Source of the DNA: Gammaproteobacteria bacterium
GTDB taxonomy: Bacteria; Pseudomonadota; Gammaproteobacteria; Steroidobacterales; Steroidobacteraceae
Length of the DNA: 64,000 bases
Direction: 5' to 3'
Assembly (NCBI GenBank): GCA_025358295.1
Contig: JANYJY010000036.1
Span: 1-64,000, forward strand
Part shown: positions 29,864 through 37,732 of the stretch, piece by piece
Layout of the letters: each line of letters starts with the position of its first letter
Position numbering within the stretch: position 1 is the first letter of the stretch
Made by a program: the position numbers and the translations under genes
Notes under the pieces: generated by a model
Told to the model about the DNA's origin: nothing
Database searches by the model: none
Seen by the model: only the letters and a program-made list of their open reading frames with translations

Positions 29864-29909
29864 AAAATACAAGACCCCGCGTTGAAGACTTTTTTGCCTC
29901 AGCGGGGTC
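29864..29909 (-). terminator. Terminator-like hairpin in the ilvC 5' region, candidate attenuator
   Basis: On the minus strand GACCCCGC (29909-29902) pairs with GCGGGGTC (29880-29873), followed at once by TTGTATTTT (29872-29864). The hairpin stands 33 bases before the ilvC ATG, inside the leader rather than after a gene. CAAGAC at 29933-29928 could pair with GTCTTG at 29875-29870 and break the stem base, giving an alternative fold. Read on the plus strand it lacks a U-tract. Confidence 0.5.
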
Positions 29910-30017
29910 CGTTACTATCGCGCTGTCGTCTTGTGAACTAGCCGTAAATAGCACCACAGAATCTCTTATGATGCAAGACATTCCCAGGTGTTTGCCGCTT
30001 CGTGAGGACGCAGTTTC

Positions 30018-31403
30018 ATGAACCTCGATAGCAATGATTCGGTCCCCTTGTGGTTGCTGTACGAGAGCGAAATCGATGCGTGGCGCGCGTCCCAGACTGA
30101 GCAAATTGCGAGCTGGCTTACGCTGCAAAACTACAGGGCCGAAAAACATCGCGTGCTGCTGCTGCCGGATTCGGCCGGCGGCCTGGCTGGTGCGGTGGGC
30201 GGCCTGGGCCGGCGTCAAGGCGGGCTGTCTTTGTGGCATGCGGCCGGTATGACCGAGAGGCTGCCGCCGCGCCGCTTTCGACTCGCCCAATCGTTCACGT
30301 CCGACGAGGCGACGCAGCTGTGCTTGGGTTTCGCCTACGGCGGCTATCGCTTCGATCGCTATCGACCGGTGAAGAGCGAGGTCGCGAGCATCGAAGCGCC
30401 GCCGAACGCCGATGTCACTTTCGTTGCGCTCGCCGCGGAGGCCCTGCGTATGGCGCGCGATTGGATCAACACGCCGGCCGCCGATTTTGGCCCGGCTGAA
30501 TTGGCGGCGGCGGCGCGGCGCTTGGCCGAGCGCCATCGTGGCGACTATCGGGAGTGGGTGGGCGAGGAGCTGCTGGCCGCGAATTTCCCAGCCATCCATG
30601 CAGTCGGCCGTGCCAGCAGCGAAGCTCCGCGCCTGGTCGAATTGCGTTGGTCGCCGCCGGGCGGAGAGAATTTCCCGCGCCTGACGCTGGTGGGGAAGGG
30701 CGTGTGTTTCGACAGCGGCGGCTTGGACATCAAGCCCGGGCCCGGCATGGCTCTCATGAAAAAGGACATGGGCGGCGCGGCCGTGACCCTGGCGCTCGCG
30801 CACATGATCATGAGCACGGGGTTGCGAGTACGCCTTCGAGTGCTGGTGCCGGCGGTGGAAAACGCCATCAGCGGCAATGCATACCGCCCCGGTGATGTGC
30901 TGTCGACGCGCAAGGGCTTGACGGTGGAGGTTGGCAATACGGATGCCGAGGGCAGACTGGTGCTGTGCGATGCACTGGCATTGGCCGATGCTGAGCAGCC
31001 TGATTTGATCATGGATTTTGCGACGCTCACCGGCGCCGCGCGAGTGGCGCTGGGTCCCGAGCTGCCGGCCCTGTTCGGCAATGACGATGCAGTGGTGCGC
31101 GATCTGGCGCGTGTGGCCGCAGCGGAACACGATCCGCTCTGGCCCATGCCGCTGTGGCAGGGATACGAGGACGAACTGGCCAGCAAAATTGCTGATTTGA
31201 ACAATGTGGCGTCCTCAGGGCTGGCCGGTGCCATCTTCGGAGGATTGTTCCTGAAGCGTTTTGTCAGCGAGTCCACGCCCTGGGTGCATATCGACCTATA
31301 TGCCTGGAATTCCAAGGATCGTCCGGGACGCAGCATAGGCGCCGAGGCTCAGTCGGTGCGCGGCGTGTTCCGCTACCTCGTACATCGCTACGGTGCGGGC
31401 TAG
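30018..31403 (+). CDS. Leucyl aminopeptidase family (M17) metallopeptidase
   Basis: A 461-residue cytosolic aminopeptidase that removes N-terminal residues from peptides. The C-terminal catalytic domain (about 170-461) is complete: VGKGVCFDSGGLDIKPGPGM, MKKDMGGAA, and the family signature NTDAEGRLVLCDAL with two-metal ligands. The N-terminal domain is divergent. This is the shorter PepA/PepB-like branch rather than classical PepA (about 500 residues). It is divergent from ilvC. Stop codon followed by an inverted repeat that may be its terminator. Confidence 0.88.
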   Translation: MNLDSNDSVPLWLLYESEIDAWRASQTEQIASWLTLQNYRAEKHRVLLLPDSAGGLAGAVGGLGRRQGGLSLWHAAGMTERLPPRRFRLAQSFTSDEATQLCLGFAYGGYRFDRYRPVKSEVASIEAPPNADVTFVALAAEALRMARDWINTPAADFGPAELAAAARRLAERHRGDYREWVGEELLAANFPAIHAVGRASSEAPRLVELRWSPPGGENFPRLTLVGKGVCFDSGGLDIKPGPGMALMKKDMGGAAVTLALAHMIMSTGLRVRLRVLVPAVENAISGNAYRPGDVLSTRKGLTVEVGNTDAEGRLVLCDALALADAEQPDLIMDFATLTGAARVALGPELPALFGNDDAVVRDLARVAAAEHDPLWPMPLWQGYEDELASKIADLNNVASSGLAGAIFGGLFLKRFVSESTPWVHIDLYAWNSKDRPGRSIGAEAQSVRGVFRYLVHRYGAG

Positions 31404-31404
31404 G

Positions 31405-31443
31405 GCGCTCGCCACGGCAGGTCTGACGAGCGCGTTCCTTCTT
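31405..31443 (+). terminator. Probable terminator after the M17 aminopeptidase
   Basis: GCGCTCG (31405-31411) and CGAGCGC (31427-31433) form a 7-bp GC-rich stem with a 15-base loop, beginning one base after the stop codon and followed by the pyrimidine-rich GTTCCTTCTT. The U-tract is broken by C, so strength is uncertain. Confidence 0.5.
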
Positions 31444-31471
31444 CAGCGTTTCAATAGGCATTGCGCGGCGT

Positions 31472-31503
31472 CGATGGGGATGTTTATGCTGCGCACCCCA
31501 TCG
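31472..31503. promoter_or_regulatory. Inverted repeat over the putative ilvD promoter
   Basis: CGATGGGG (31472-31479) and CCCCATCG (31496-31503) are exact inverse complements 16 bases apart, ending 30 bases before the ilvD ATG. A plausible promoter overlaps it: TTGCGC (31461-31466), 18-base spacer, TATGCT (31485-31490). The -10 lies inside the loop, as expected for an operator. Confidence 0.45.
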
Positions 31504-31533
31504 CCCGGTCGAACTCATTAAACAAGCGCATCC

Positions 31534-33249
31534 ATGCCCAAAAAATCTAAATCCGTCGATATACGCCCCTATTCGCGCCTGGTGGTCGATGGGGTCAAGC
31601 AAACGCCCAGCAGAGCCATGTTGCGAGCCGTCGGCTTCGTCGACGGTGATTTCGACAAGCCGCAGGTGGGCATTGCATCGACTTGGAGCAACTTGACGCC
31701 CTGCAATATGCACATCAACGAACTGGCGCGCTTGGCGGCGGACGGCGCGGAGGCAGCGGGCGCCAAGGCGATTACCTTCAATACCATCACCGTGTCCGAC
31801 GGTATATCCATGGGCACTCCAGGCATGCGCTATTCCCTGGTGTCGCGCGAGGTCATTGCCGATTCCATCGAAACGGTGGTGGGCGCGCAGGGATTCGACG
31901 GGGTCGTGGCGATCGGCGGTTGCGACAAGAATATGCCCGGCTGCATGATGGCCCTGGCGCGACTCGATCGGCCCGCCGTATTCGTATACGGCGGCACTAT
32001 TCGCCCCGGCGCCGACCAGCGCGACATCGTCTCGGTGTTCGAAGCCGTGGGGGGCTACGCGATGGGTACAGTTTCCGAGCAAACCCTCAAATTCGTCGAG
32101 CGAACCGCCATTCCAGGGCCCGGATCCTGTTCTGGTATGTACACCGCCAACACCATGGCTTCGGCCATTGAAGCTCTGGGCATGAGCCTGCCGAACAGCT
32201 CGGCGCAGGACGCCATCTCCGGGCAGAAGCGTGACGACTGCGCGCGTGCGGGCGCGGCGGTGGTCAATTTAATCAAGCGGGGCATCACACCGCGCAAGAT
32301 CTTGACTCGCCGAGCTTTCGAGAACGCCATTACGGTGGCCATCGCGCTCGGCGGGTCGACGAATGCTGTACTGCACCTCATGGCGATCGCCTCCTCTGCC
32401 AATGTTAAATTGACGCTGGATGATTTCACGCGGGTCGGCAAGCGCGTTCCGGTATTGGCGGACTTGCGGCCGAGCGGCCGCTACGCCATGTCGGAGTTAG
32501 TGGCCATCGGCGGAATTCAGCCCTTGATGAAGACCTTGCTCGACGCGCGATTGCTGCACGGCGATTGCCTGACCGTCACTGGCGCCACGCTGGCGGAGAA
32601 TCTGCGCGACGTTGCACCCTATGCGGAAGGCCAGCAGATAGTCCGGCCGCTGAGCGCGCCCATCAAGAAGGACAGCCACTTGGTGATCCTGTATGGGAAT
32701 CTCGCGCCCGACGGCGCGGTCGCCAAAATCACGGGGAAAGAAGGGCTGCGCTTCCAGGGGAAGGCGCGTGTGTTCAATTCCGAGGAGGCCTCTCTGAAGG
32801 GAATTCTGGATGGCAAAGTACGCGCCGGCGACGTTGTGGTCATTCGTTACGAGGGGCCGAAAGGCGGTCCCGGCATGCGCGAGATGTTAAGTCCCACGGG
32901 CGCCATCATGGGCAAGGGCTTGGGAAACGACGTCGCGCTTATAACCGATGGACGGTTCTCCGGCGGCAGCCATGGATTCGTGGTCGGCCATCTATCGCCC
33001 GAAGCGGCGCTGGGCGGTCCGATCGCTCTGGTTGAGACGGGCGATATCATCACGATTGATGCGGAGCGTCGTGAAATCACGGTGAACCTGAGTGCCGCCG
33101 AACTTAAACGTCGGCGTAAATCCTGGGTGGCACCCAAACCCTATGCACGCCGCGGTGCGTTGGCAAAGTATGCGCGCCAGGTCAGCAGCGCATCCTTGGG
33201 AGCGGTAACCGATTTGGAGCAGATCGACCACGCTAAGAAGAGGCCATAG
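31534..33249 (+). CDS. ilvD: Dihydroxy-acid dehydratase
   Basis: Dehydrates the dihydroxy acids in isoleucine and valine synthesis. 571 residues, the shorter form of the IlvD/Edd family. Three conserved cysteine sites are present: [25 protein letters not shown] and [14 protein letters not shown], matching an iron-sulfur enzyme. C-terminal [22 protein letters not shown] is typical. It stands alone between the aminopeptidase and tonB. Acetolactate synthase genes are not in the window. Confidence 0.95.
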   Translation: MPKKSKSVDIRPYSRLVVDGVKQTPSRAMLRAVGFVDGDFDKPQVGIASTWSNLTPCNMHINELARLAADGAEAAGAKAITFNTITVSDGISMGTPGMRYSLVSREVIADSIETVVGAQGFDGVVAIGGCDKNMPGCMMALARLDRPAVFVYGGTIRPGADQRDIVSVFEAVGGYAMGTVSEQTLKFVERTAIPGPGSCSGMYTANTMASAIEALGMSLPNSSAQDAISGQKRDDCARAGAAVVNLIKRGITPRKILTRRAFENAITVAIALGGSTNAVLHLMAIASSANVKLTLDDFTRVGKRVPVLADLRPSGRYAMSELVAIGGIQPLMKTLLDARLLHGDCLTVTGATLAENLRDVAPYAEGQQIVRPLSAPIKKDSHLVILYGNLAPDGAVAKITGKEGLRFQGKARVFNSEEASLKGILDGKVRAGDVVVIRYEGPKGGPGMREMLSPTGAIMGKGLGNDVALITDGRFSGGSHGFVVGHLSPEAALGGPIALVETGDIITIDAERREITVNLSAAELKRRRKSWVAPKPYARRGALAKYARQVSSASLGAVTDLEQIDHAKKRP

Positions 33250-33458
33250 TGTCCGAGCGTCACGCTGATCATTCATGGGTCAAACTCGCGCTTGCAGTTC
33301 GGACGCGATATGTGTCAGGCTCTTTACTCGCCGCAGGGAATGAAGGGACGCAATGTAGTAATGTGTTGCGTGCCTTCGCGACGTGTTTCCGACGCGCATC
33401 ATTTGGTGCACACGGTGCTAATAGTTGAATCGGTTTAGGGGTAGGGTCGCTTAGACTT

Positions 33459-34091
33459 ATGTATAAATACGAAGAGCCATCATTGTTCTCCGGCAGAAGG
33501 GGCGCCGCCTTTATTGCCGTCATCATTCTCCACATCGGCATTGTCTGGGCCTTCTACACCGGGTTGGCCGGCAAGCTGGTTCAGAAAATTATTCCGCCGG
33601 TGGAGATCGCGCAAATCGACAAACAGAAAGAAGTCGACAAGCCGCCGCCACCGCCGCCCAAGCTCGAAGAGATCAAGCCCTTTGTGCCGCCGCCGGAATT
33701 TGTCGATATCCAAGCACCGCAAGTGGAAACCACGGCAATCACTCAGACCACCCAGGTGAACCGTCCGCCGCCGCCGGTTGCGGCAGCGGCGCCGAAGCCG
33801 GGTACTCCCATCAAGCAGGACCCGCGACATCCGCTCAGGATCGGCGAAGACTATTATCCTGACGCATCGAAGCGCGCCAACGAAGAAGGCCGCTGCGTAG
33901 TGTTGATGACGGTGTCGGCCGACGGCAAGATCACCAACGAATCCATTCAAACGAGTTCCGGCTTTCCGCGCCTGGATGAAGCCTGCCTGAAGGGTGTTCA
34001 TGGCCAGCGCATGTTGCCGGCAACCGAAGAAGGCAAGCCGGTCGAGAAAACGGTATCGATTCCGATCGTCTGGAAACTGACGGGCAAGTAA
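33459..34091 (+). CDS. tonB: TonB energy-transducing protein
   Basis: Links the ExbB/ExbD proton channel to outer-membrane receptors. 210 residues: one N-terminal transmembrane helix (about 16-37), a Pro/Lys/Glu-rich spacer with KPPPPPPKLEE and RPPPPV, and the C-terminal domain (about 120-210) with YYPDASKRANEEGRCVV, SSGFPRLDEA and a final IPIVWKL strand. First of tonB-exbB-exbD-exbD. The 209-bp region upstream holds no other gene that I can support. Paralogous TonB systems are common in this group, so receptor specificity is unknown. Confidence 0.92.
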   Translation: MYKYEEPSLFSGRRGAAFIAVIILHIGIVWAFYTGLAGKLVQKIIPPVEIAQIDKQKEVDKPPPPPPKLEEIKPFVPPPEFVDIQAPQVETTAITQTTQVNRPPPPVAAAAPKPGTPIKQDPRHPLRIGEDYYPDASKRANEEGRCVVLMTVSADGKITNESIQTSSGFPRLDEACLKGVHGQRMLPATEEGKPVEKTVSIPIVWKLTGK

Positions 34092-34161
34092 CGAGCCGTA
34101 CTAGAAGAATATTGTCTTAATTACACTGGAATTTAAGCTTTTCTAAAGAGGGAATCGGTCA

Positions 34162-34911
34162 ATGCAAGAGACAGCTGTTGATAACCCATATGGCCTTGGC
34201 GCCCTGATCGCGAATGGCGACATTATTGCGCGGTCAATTCTCGTCATCCTGTTGGTCATGTCGTTGCTGACATGGTTCATCATGATCACCAAGTTCTTCG
34301 ACCAACGCCGCCAGAAGAAGCAGGCGTTGGAGGCCGAGAGGGAATTCTGGTCTTCATCCAGCCTGACCGACGCACTGAACAAGCTGAAGGGCACGTCCAA
34401 CCCCTTCCGCGCGCTTGCCGAAACCGGTAAGCACGCTTATGAGTACCACGAGACGAACAAGACGCGTTTGTCCGGTGCCATCGGCACCAGCGAATGGATC
34501 ACGGAGTCCCTCCAGCGTACGGCCGACACGGTAACCAGCCGCATGCAATCCGGTCTGCCGGTGCTGGCGTCGGTCGGCGCGACGGCGCCCTTCGTCGGAC
34601 TGCTCGGAACGGTTATCGGTATTTACCACGCGCTGATCGCCATCGGCGTCGCGGGCCAGGCCTCGATCGACAAGGTGGCCGGCCCCGTCGGTGAAGCCTT
34701 GATCATGACCGCCATCGGTCTTGCCGTAGCCGTGCCCGCGGTGTTGGGCTACAACATCCTATTGCGCCGCAATAAGGGCGTCCAAGAAATGGTCAGCCAC
34801 TTCACCCATGAATTGCACGCCTATTTGATTTCGGGCGCCAAGATGGGTTTGGGTATGGACAAGCCGCAGCAGGCGGCGATGGCCAAGCCGGCCCCCACGG
34901 CCGCTCGTTAG
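34162..34911 (+). CDS. exbB: MotA/TolQ/ExbB proton-channel protein
   Basis: Inner-membrane channel subunit that powers TonB. 249 residues, three transmembrane helices (about 22-42, 134-158 and 176-200); the conserved core LASVGATAPFVGLLGTV and the GPVGEALIMTAIGLAVAVPA segment are intact. GAGGGA lies 12 bases before the ATG. A 70-bp gap separates it from tonB; exbD follows after 12 bases. Confidence 0.93.
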   Translation: MQETAVDNPYGLGALIANGDIIARSILVILLVMSLLTWFIMITKFFDQRRQKKQALEAEREFWSSSSLTDALNKLKGTSNPFRALAETGKHAYEYHETNKTRLSGAIGTSEWITESLQRTADTVTSRMQSGLPVLASVGATAPFVGLLGTVIGIYHALIAIGVAGQASIDKVAGPVGEALIMTAIGLAVAVPAVLGYNILLRRNKGVQEMVSHFTHELHAYLISGAKMGLGMDKPQQAAMAKPAPTAAR

Positions 34912-34923
34912 GAAGCTGATCTC

Positions 34924-35355
34924 ATGGCGATCAACGTCGGCGGTAGTGAAGAAGCCGAAGCAATGTCGGACATCAATGTCACGCCCCTCGTGGACGTGAT
35001 GTTGGTGCTCCTGATCATTTTCATCATCACGATCCGGGTCATCATTCAGCAGGTGCAACTCGACCTGCCGAAGGCGACGAATCTACCGACTCAGACCAAG
35101 CCGGAAAACATCACCATTGCCATTGACAAGCAGGGCGATATTTTCTGGAATACCCAGCGGTTGTCGGGCCAGGAAGAGCTGAAGGGAAAGCTGCGGGAAA
35201 TTGCCCCTAGAGACCCGCAGCCGGAAATCCACATCCGCGGCGACGCGGCGGTGCGATACCAGTTTGTGGGCCAGGTGCTCGTGGCCACTCAGCAGATCGG
35301 CATACGCAAAGTGGCGTTCATCACCACTCCCGATCATTTCGGTCCCGGAACCTAG
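34924..35355 (+). CDS. exbD: Biopolymer transport protein ExbD (first copy)
   Basis: 143 residues. One transmembrane helix with the proton-relaying Asp in INVTPLVDVMLVLLIIFII (about 17-36), then a periplasmic domain. Assembles with ExbB. It differs from the next gene mainly in the periplasmic half (QQVQLDLPKATNLPTQ versus a Pro-rich stretch), so the two copies are old paralogues, not a recent duplication. Confidence 0.92.
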   Translation: MAINVGGSEEAEAMSDINVTPLVDVMLVLLIIFIITIRVIIQQVQLDLPKATNLPTQTKPENITIAIDKQGDIFWNTQRLSGQEELKGKLREIAPRDPQPEIHIRGDAAVRYQFVGQVLVATQQIGIRKVAFITTPDHFGPGT

Positions 35356-35367
35356 GAGAGCGCGCGC

Positions 35368-35787
35368 ATGGCCATGAATGTAGGTGGAGGTGGCGAAGGC
35401 CAGTCGTACTCCGACATTAACATGACGCCGTTGATCGACGTCATGTTGGTGCTCCTGATTATTTTCATCATCACGATTCCCAGTCAGACGCATGCGGTAA
35501 AAATCGATAATCCGCTGCCGCCGCCACCGAATTTCGTACCGCCGCCGCCGCCTGAAGTGATCGACTTGACGATCGATTTCGACGGCACGCTGTTGTGGAA
35601 CAAAACGCCGGTAGATCGGGCGACATTGCAGGGATACATCGGCCAGGAATCTACAAAGACGCCCCAGCCGGAAGTCCACATCAATGTCGATAAATTTGCC
35701 AAGTACGAAATTGTGGCTCAGACCTTGGCGGATTTGCAGCATCGCGGTTTGAAGAAAATAGGATTCGTCAATAACGATTATTTCTGA
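35368..35787 (+). CDS. exbD: Biopolymer transport protein ExbD (second copy)
   Basis: 139 residues with the same N-terminal layout as its neighbour: NMTPLIDVMLVLLIIFIITI carries the functional Asp. The periplasmic region begins with a proline-rich segment (PLPPPPNFVPPPPPEV) unlike copy one. Twelve bases separate the two genes, with GGAGAG before this ATG. Paired ExbD proteins may form a mixed dimer in the channel; that is inference. A strong terminator follows. Confidence 0.92.
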   Translation: MAMNVGGGGEGQSYSDINMTPLIDVMLVLLIIFIITIPSQTHAVKIDNPLPPPPNFVPPPPPEVIDLTIDFDGTLLWNKTPVDRATLQGYIGQESTKTPQPEVHINVDKFAKYEIVAQTLADLQHRGLKKIGFVNNDYF

Positions 35788-35810
35788 TTAGGCATCCCTT
35801 AGGTGGTATT

Positions 35811-35855
35811 ACGGCGCGTCAGTCCCCGAATTGGGCTTGACGCGCCGTTTGTTTG
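35811..35855 (+). terminator. Intrinsic terminator of the tonB-exbBDD operon
   Basis: ACGGCGCGTCA (35811-35821) and TGACGCGCCGT (35838-35848) form an exact 11-bp stem with a 16-base loop that can itself pair (CCC/GGG), followed by TTTGTTTG. It lies 23 bases after the second exbD stop and separates it from the TPR gene. Confidence 0.88.
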
Positions 35856-35935
35856 AACAGAGGCAACGTGCCGTCGGCGCGTTCGCTCGGGCAACGCGAA
35901 ACAAATTTAAGGCTTGTACGCAGCGAGGTTTGGTA

Positions 35936-37216
35936 ATGACTCATTCGATACACGATGTTGGACAGCGGCCGAGGAAATCCTGGAACGCTCATTTGAGCGC
36001 AGCGTTCATTCTGGCGCTGGTGTGCGTCGGCTTTAGTCCGCAGGCGGCGCTTTCGGCCGAGAAGGAAAAGGGTCAGCAAATCAGCCGGGTCATCGCCAAG
36101 GAAATGACGGCGGCGCAAAAGGCGCTGCAGGCCAATCAATGGGCCGATGCGATCAAGGATCTGGATGCCGCGGAAGGCAAGGCCGGATTGACGCCTTTCG
36201 ACGTCAAGACGATTCACTATTTCAAGGGCTTCGCCAACATCAAGCTCGGCAATCTCAAAGTCGCGCAGGTCGAATTCGAGAAGGCCCTAGCGACCGGCGC
36301 GGTGGGCGCGGAAGAGAAGGCGAGCATGACCCGAACACTGTTCGGCATCGCCGCTCAGTCGCAGCAATATCAGAAGACCATTGATTACGGCAAAGAGATG
36401 GCGGAGGCCGGGAGCGCGACGCCCAACGACCTCTTGATCATTACGCAGAGCTACTTTCAGTTGAAGGACTGCAAGAACGCCGGGGTGTGGGCCGACAAGG
36501 CGGTGGCCGCCTCACGCAAGGCAGGCGAGGCTCCGAAGGAGAACCTGTTCCTGTTCAAGCTGCAGTGCGCCTCCGATGCGAGCGACAATGCTGCGATGAT
36601 TCCCGTGCTGAATGACTTGATCCGCCTCAACGGCAAGTCGACGTACTGGAATACCTTGCTGCGTATCGAGCGCCAGGATGAGCGGGACGACCGCAACACC
36701 CTGATGCTGTATCGCGTGATGTTCGACACCGGCTCGATGACGGCGGGCAGCGACTACATTGAAATGGCGCAGTTGCTGGGCGATGCCGCGCTTCCGGCCG
36801 AAGCCCAGACTGTGATCGAAAAGGCCATGAGCGCCGGGCTGATCGGCGATGCTCAGAAGGAGCGCACCACGCGCTTGCTGAACTCGTTCAAGACCCGTGC
36901 CGAGGCTGACAAGAAGGGCCTCGCAGCATTGGATGCCGAGGCAACGAAGAATCCCGCCGGCGAGCTCGACGTGAAGCTGGGCGAGGTGTACTACGGCACC
37001 GGTGACTATCAGAACGCCGTGTCGGCCATTAGTCGCGGCATTCAGAAGGGCCAGATCAAGCATCAGGATGAGGCGTATGTGTATCTGGCACGGTCCCAGG
37101 TTGCCCTGACCCACACCGCGGAGGCCAAAAAGGCAATCGCGGGTCTGAAGGGTGTCCCCAACATCAGTCCGCGGGTCCTGAAATTGTGGACTCTGTACGG
37201 AGATACGCTCCGCTAA
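35936..37216 (+). CDS. Exported TPR-repeat protein
   Basis: A 426-residue secreted or periplasmic protein. The N-terminus has a signal peptide (hydrophobic core about 20-33, cleavage probably after LSA at 36-38). The rest is alpha-helical with several tetratricopeptide-like units, e.g. residues about 60-100 and 320-400 (GEVYYGTGDYQNAVSAISRG). The frame is open to 35831 but that region is inside the terminator; the ATG at 35936 has GAGG upstream. Similar TPR proteins follow tonB-exbBD clusters in other gammaproteobacteria, where they assist TonB function; the role here is inferred. Confidence 0.8.
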   Translation: MTHSIHDVGQRPRKSWNAHLSAAFILALVCVGFSPQAALSAEKEKGQQISRVIAKEMTAAQKALQANQWADAIKDLDAAEGKAGLTPFDVKTIHYFKGFANIKLGNLKVAQVEFEKALATGAVGAEEKASMTRTLFGIAAQSQQYQKTIDYGKEMAEAGSATPNDLLIITQSYFQLKDCKNAGVWADKAVAASRKAGEAPKENLFLFKLQCASDASDNAAMIPVLNDLIRLNGKSTYWNTLLRIERQDERDDRNTLMLYRVMFDTGSMTAGSDYIEMAQLLGDAALPAEAQTVIEKAMSAGLIGDAQKERTTRLLNSFKTRAEADKKGLAALDAEATKNPAGELDVKLGEVYYGTGDYQNAVSAISRGIQKGQIKHQDEAYVYLARSQVALTHTAEAKKAIAGLKGVPNISPRVLKLWTLYGDTLR

Positions 37217-37239
37217 GCGGGGCGTCTAGGAGAAGCGCA

Positions 37240-37722
37240 ATGACTATCAAAGCCGGCGAGAAAATGCCCGAGGGGGCCTTTACGCGTATGACCCAGGACG
37301 GGCCGCAGAAAATCACCACGGAGCAGCTCTTTGCGGGCAAGACCGTGGTGCTGTTTTCGGTTCCGGGGGCATTCACTCCCACTTGTGATGCCAAGCACCT
37401 GCCCGGCTTCGTTGAACTCGCGGATCAATTCAAGGCCAAGGGCGTGGACACTATCGCCTGCACGGCCGTGAACGACGTATTTGTGATGAATGCATGGGGT
37501 AAGCACGGCGGCGTCGGCGATAAGATCTTGATGTTGGCGGACGGTAACGCTGCCTATGCCAAATCTCTGGGACTTGAGCTGGACGCAAGCAAGTTCGGCA
37601 TGGGCGTGCGCGGCCAACGATTTGCCATCATCGTCAAAAATGGCGTTGCCACCCAGGTCAATATCGAAGGGCCTGGAGAATTCAAGGTCTCTGCAGCCGA
37701 TTTCGTTCTCAAGCAGCTATAG
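37240..37722 (+). CDS. Peroxiredoxin, Prx5-type
   Basis: A 160-residue thiol peroxidase of the AhpC/TSA superfamily, Prx5 group. The peroxidatic cysteine lies in VPGAFTPTCDAKHLPGF (about residue 50); the KHGGVGDKILMLADGN and GVRGQRFAIIVKNG segments match glutaredoxin/glutathione-linked members. It reduces H2O2 and organic peroxides in the cytosol. AGGAGA precedes the ATG by 8 bases. It follows the TPR gene by 23 bases and may share its transcript. Confidence 0.92.
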   Translation: MTIKAGEKMPEGAFTRMTQDGPQKITTEQLFAGKTVVLFSVPGAFTPTCDAKHLPGFVELADQFKAKGVDTIACTAVNDVFVMNAWGKHGGVGDKILMLADGNAAYAKSLGLELDASKFGMGVRGQRFAIIVKNGVATQVNIEGPGEFKVSAADFVLKQL

Positions 37723-37732
37723 CGCGGACCCA

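Noticed and set aside
33250-33458. Possible Fur or other operator before tonB
   Set aside because: No clear 19-bp Fur-like palindrome could be identified; only a distant 6-bp inverted repeat (GTCCGA/TCGGAC) after ilvD.
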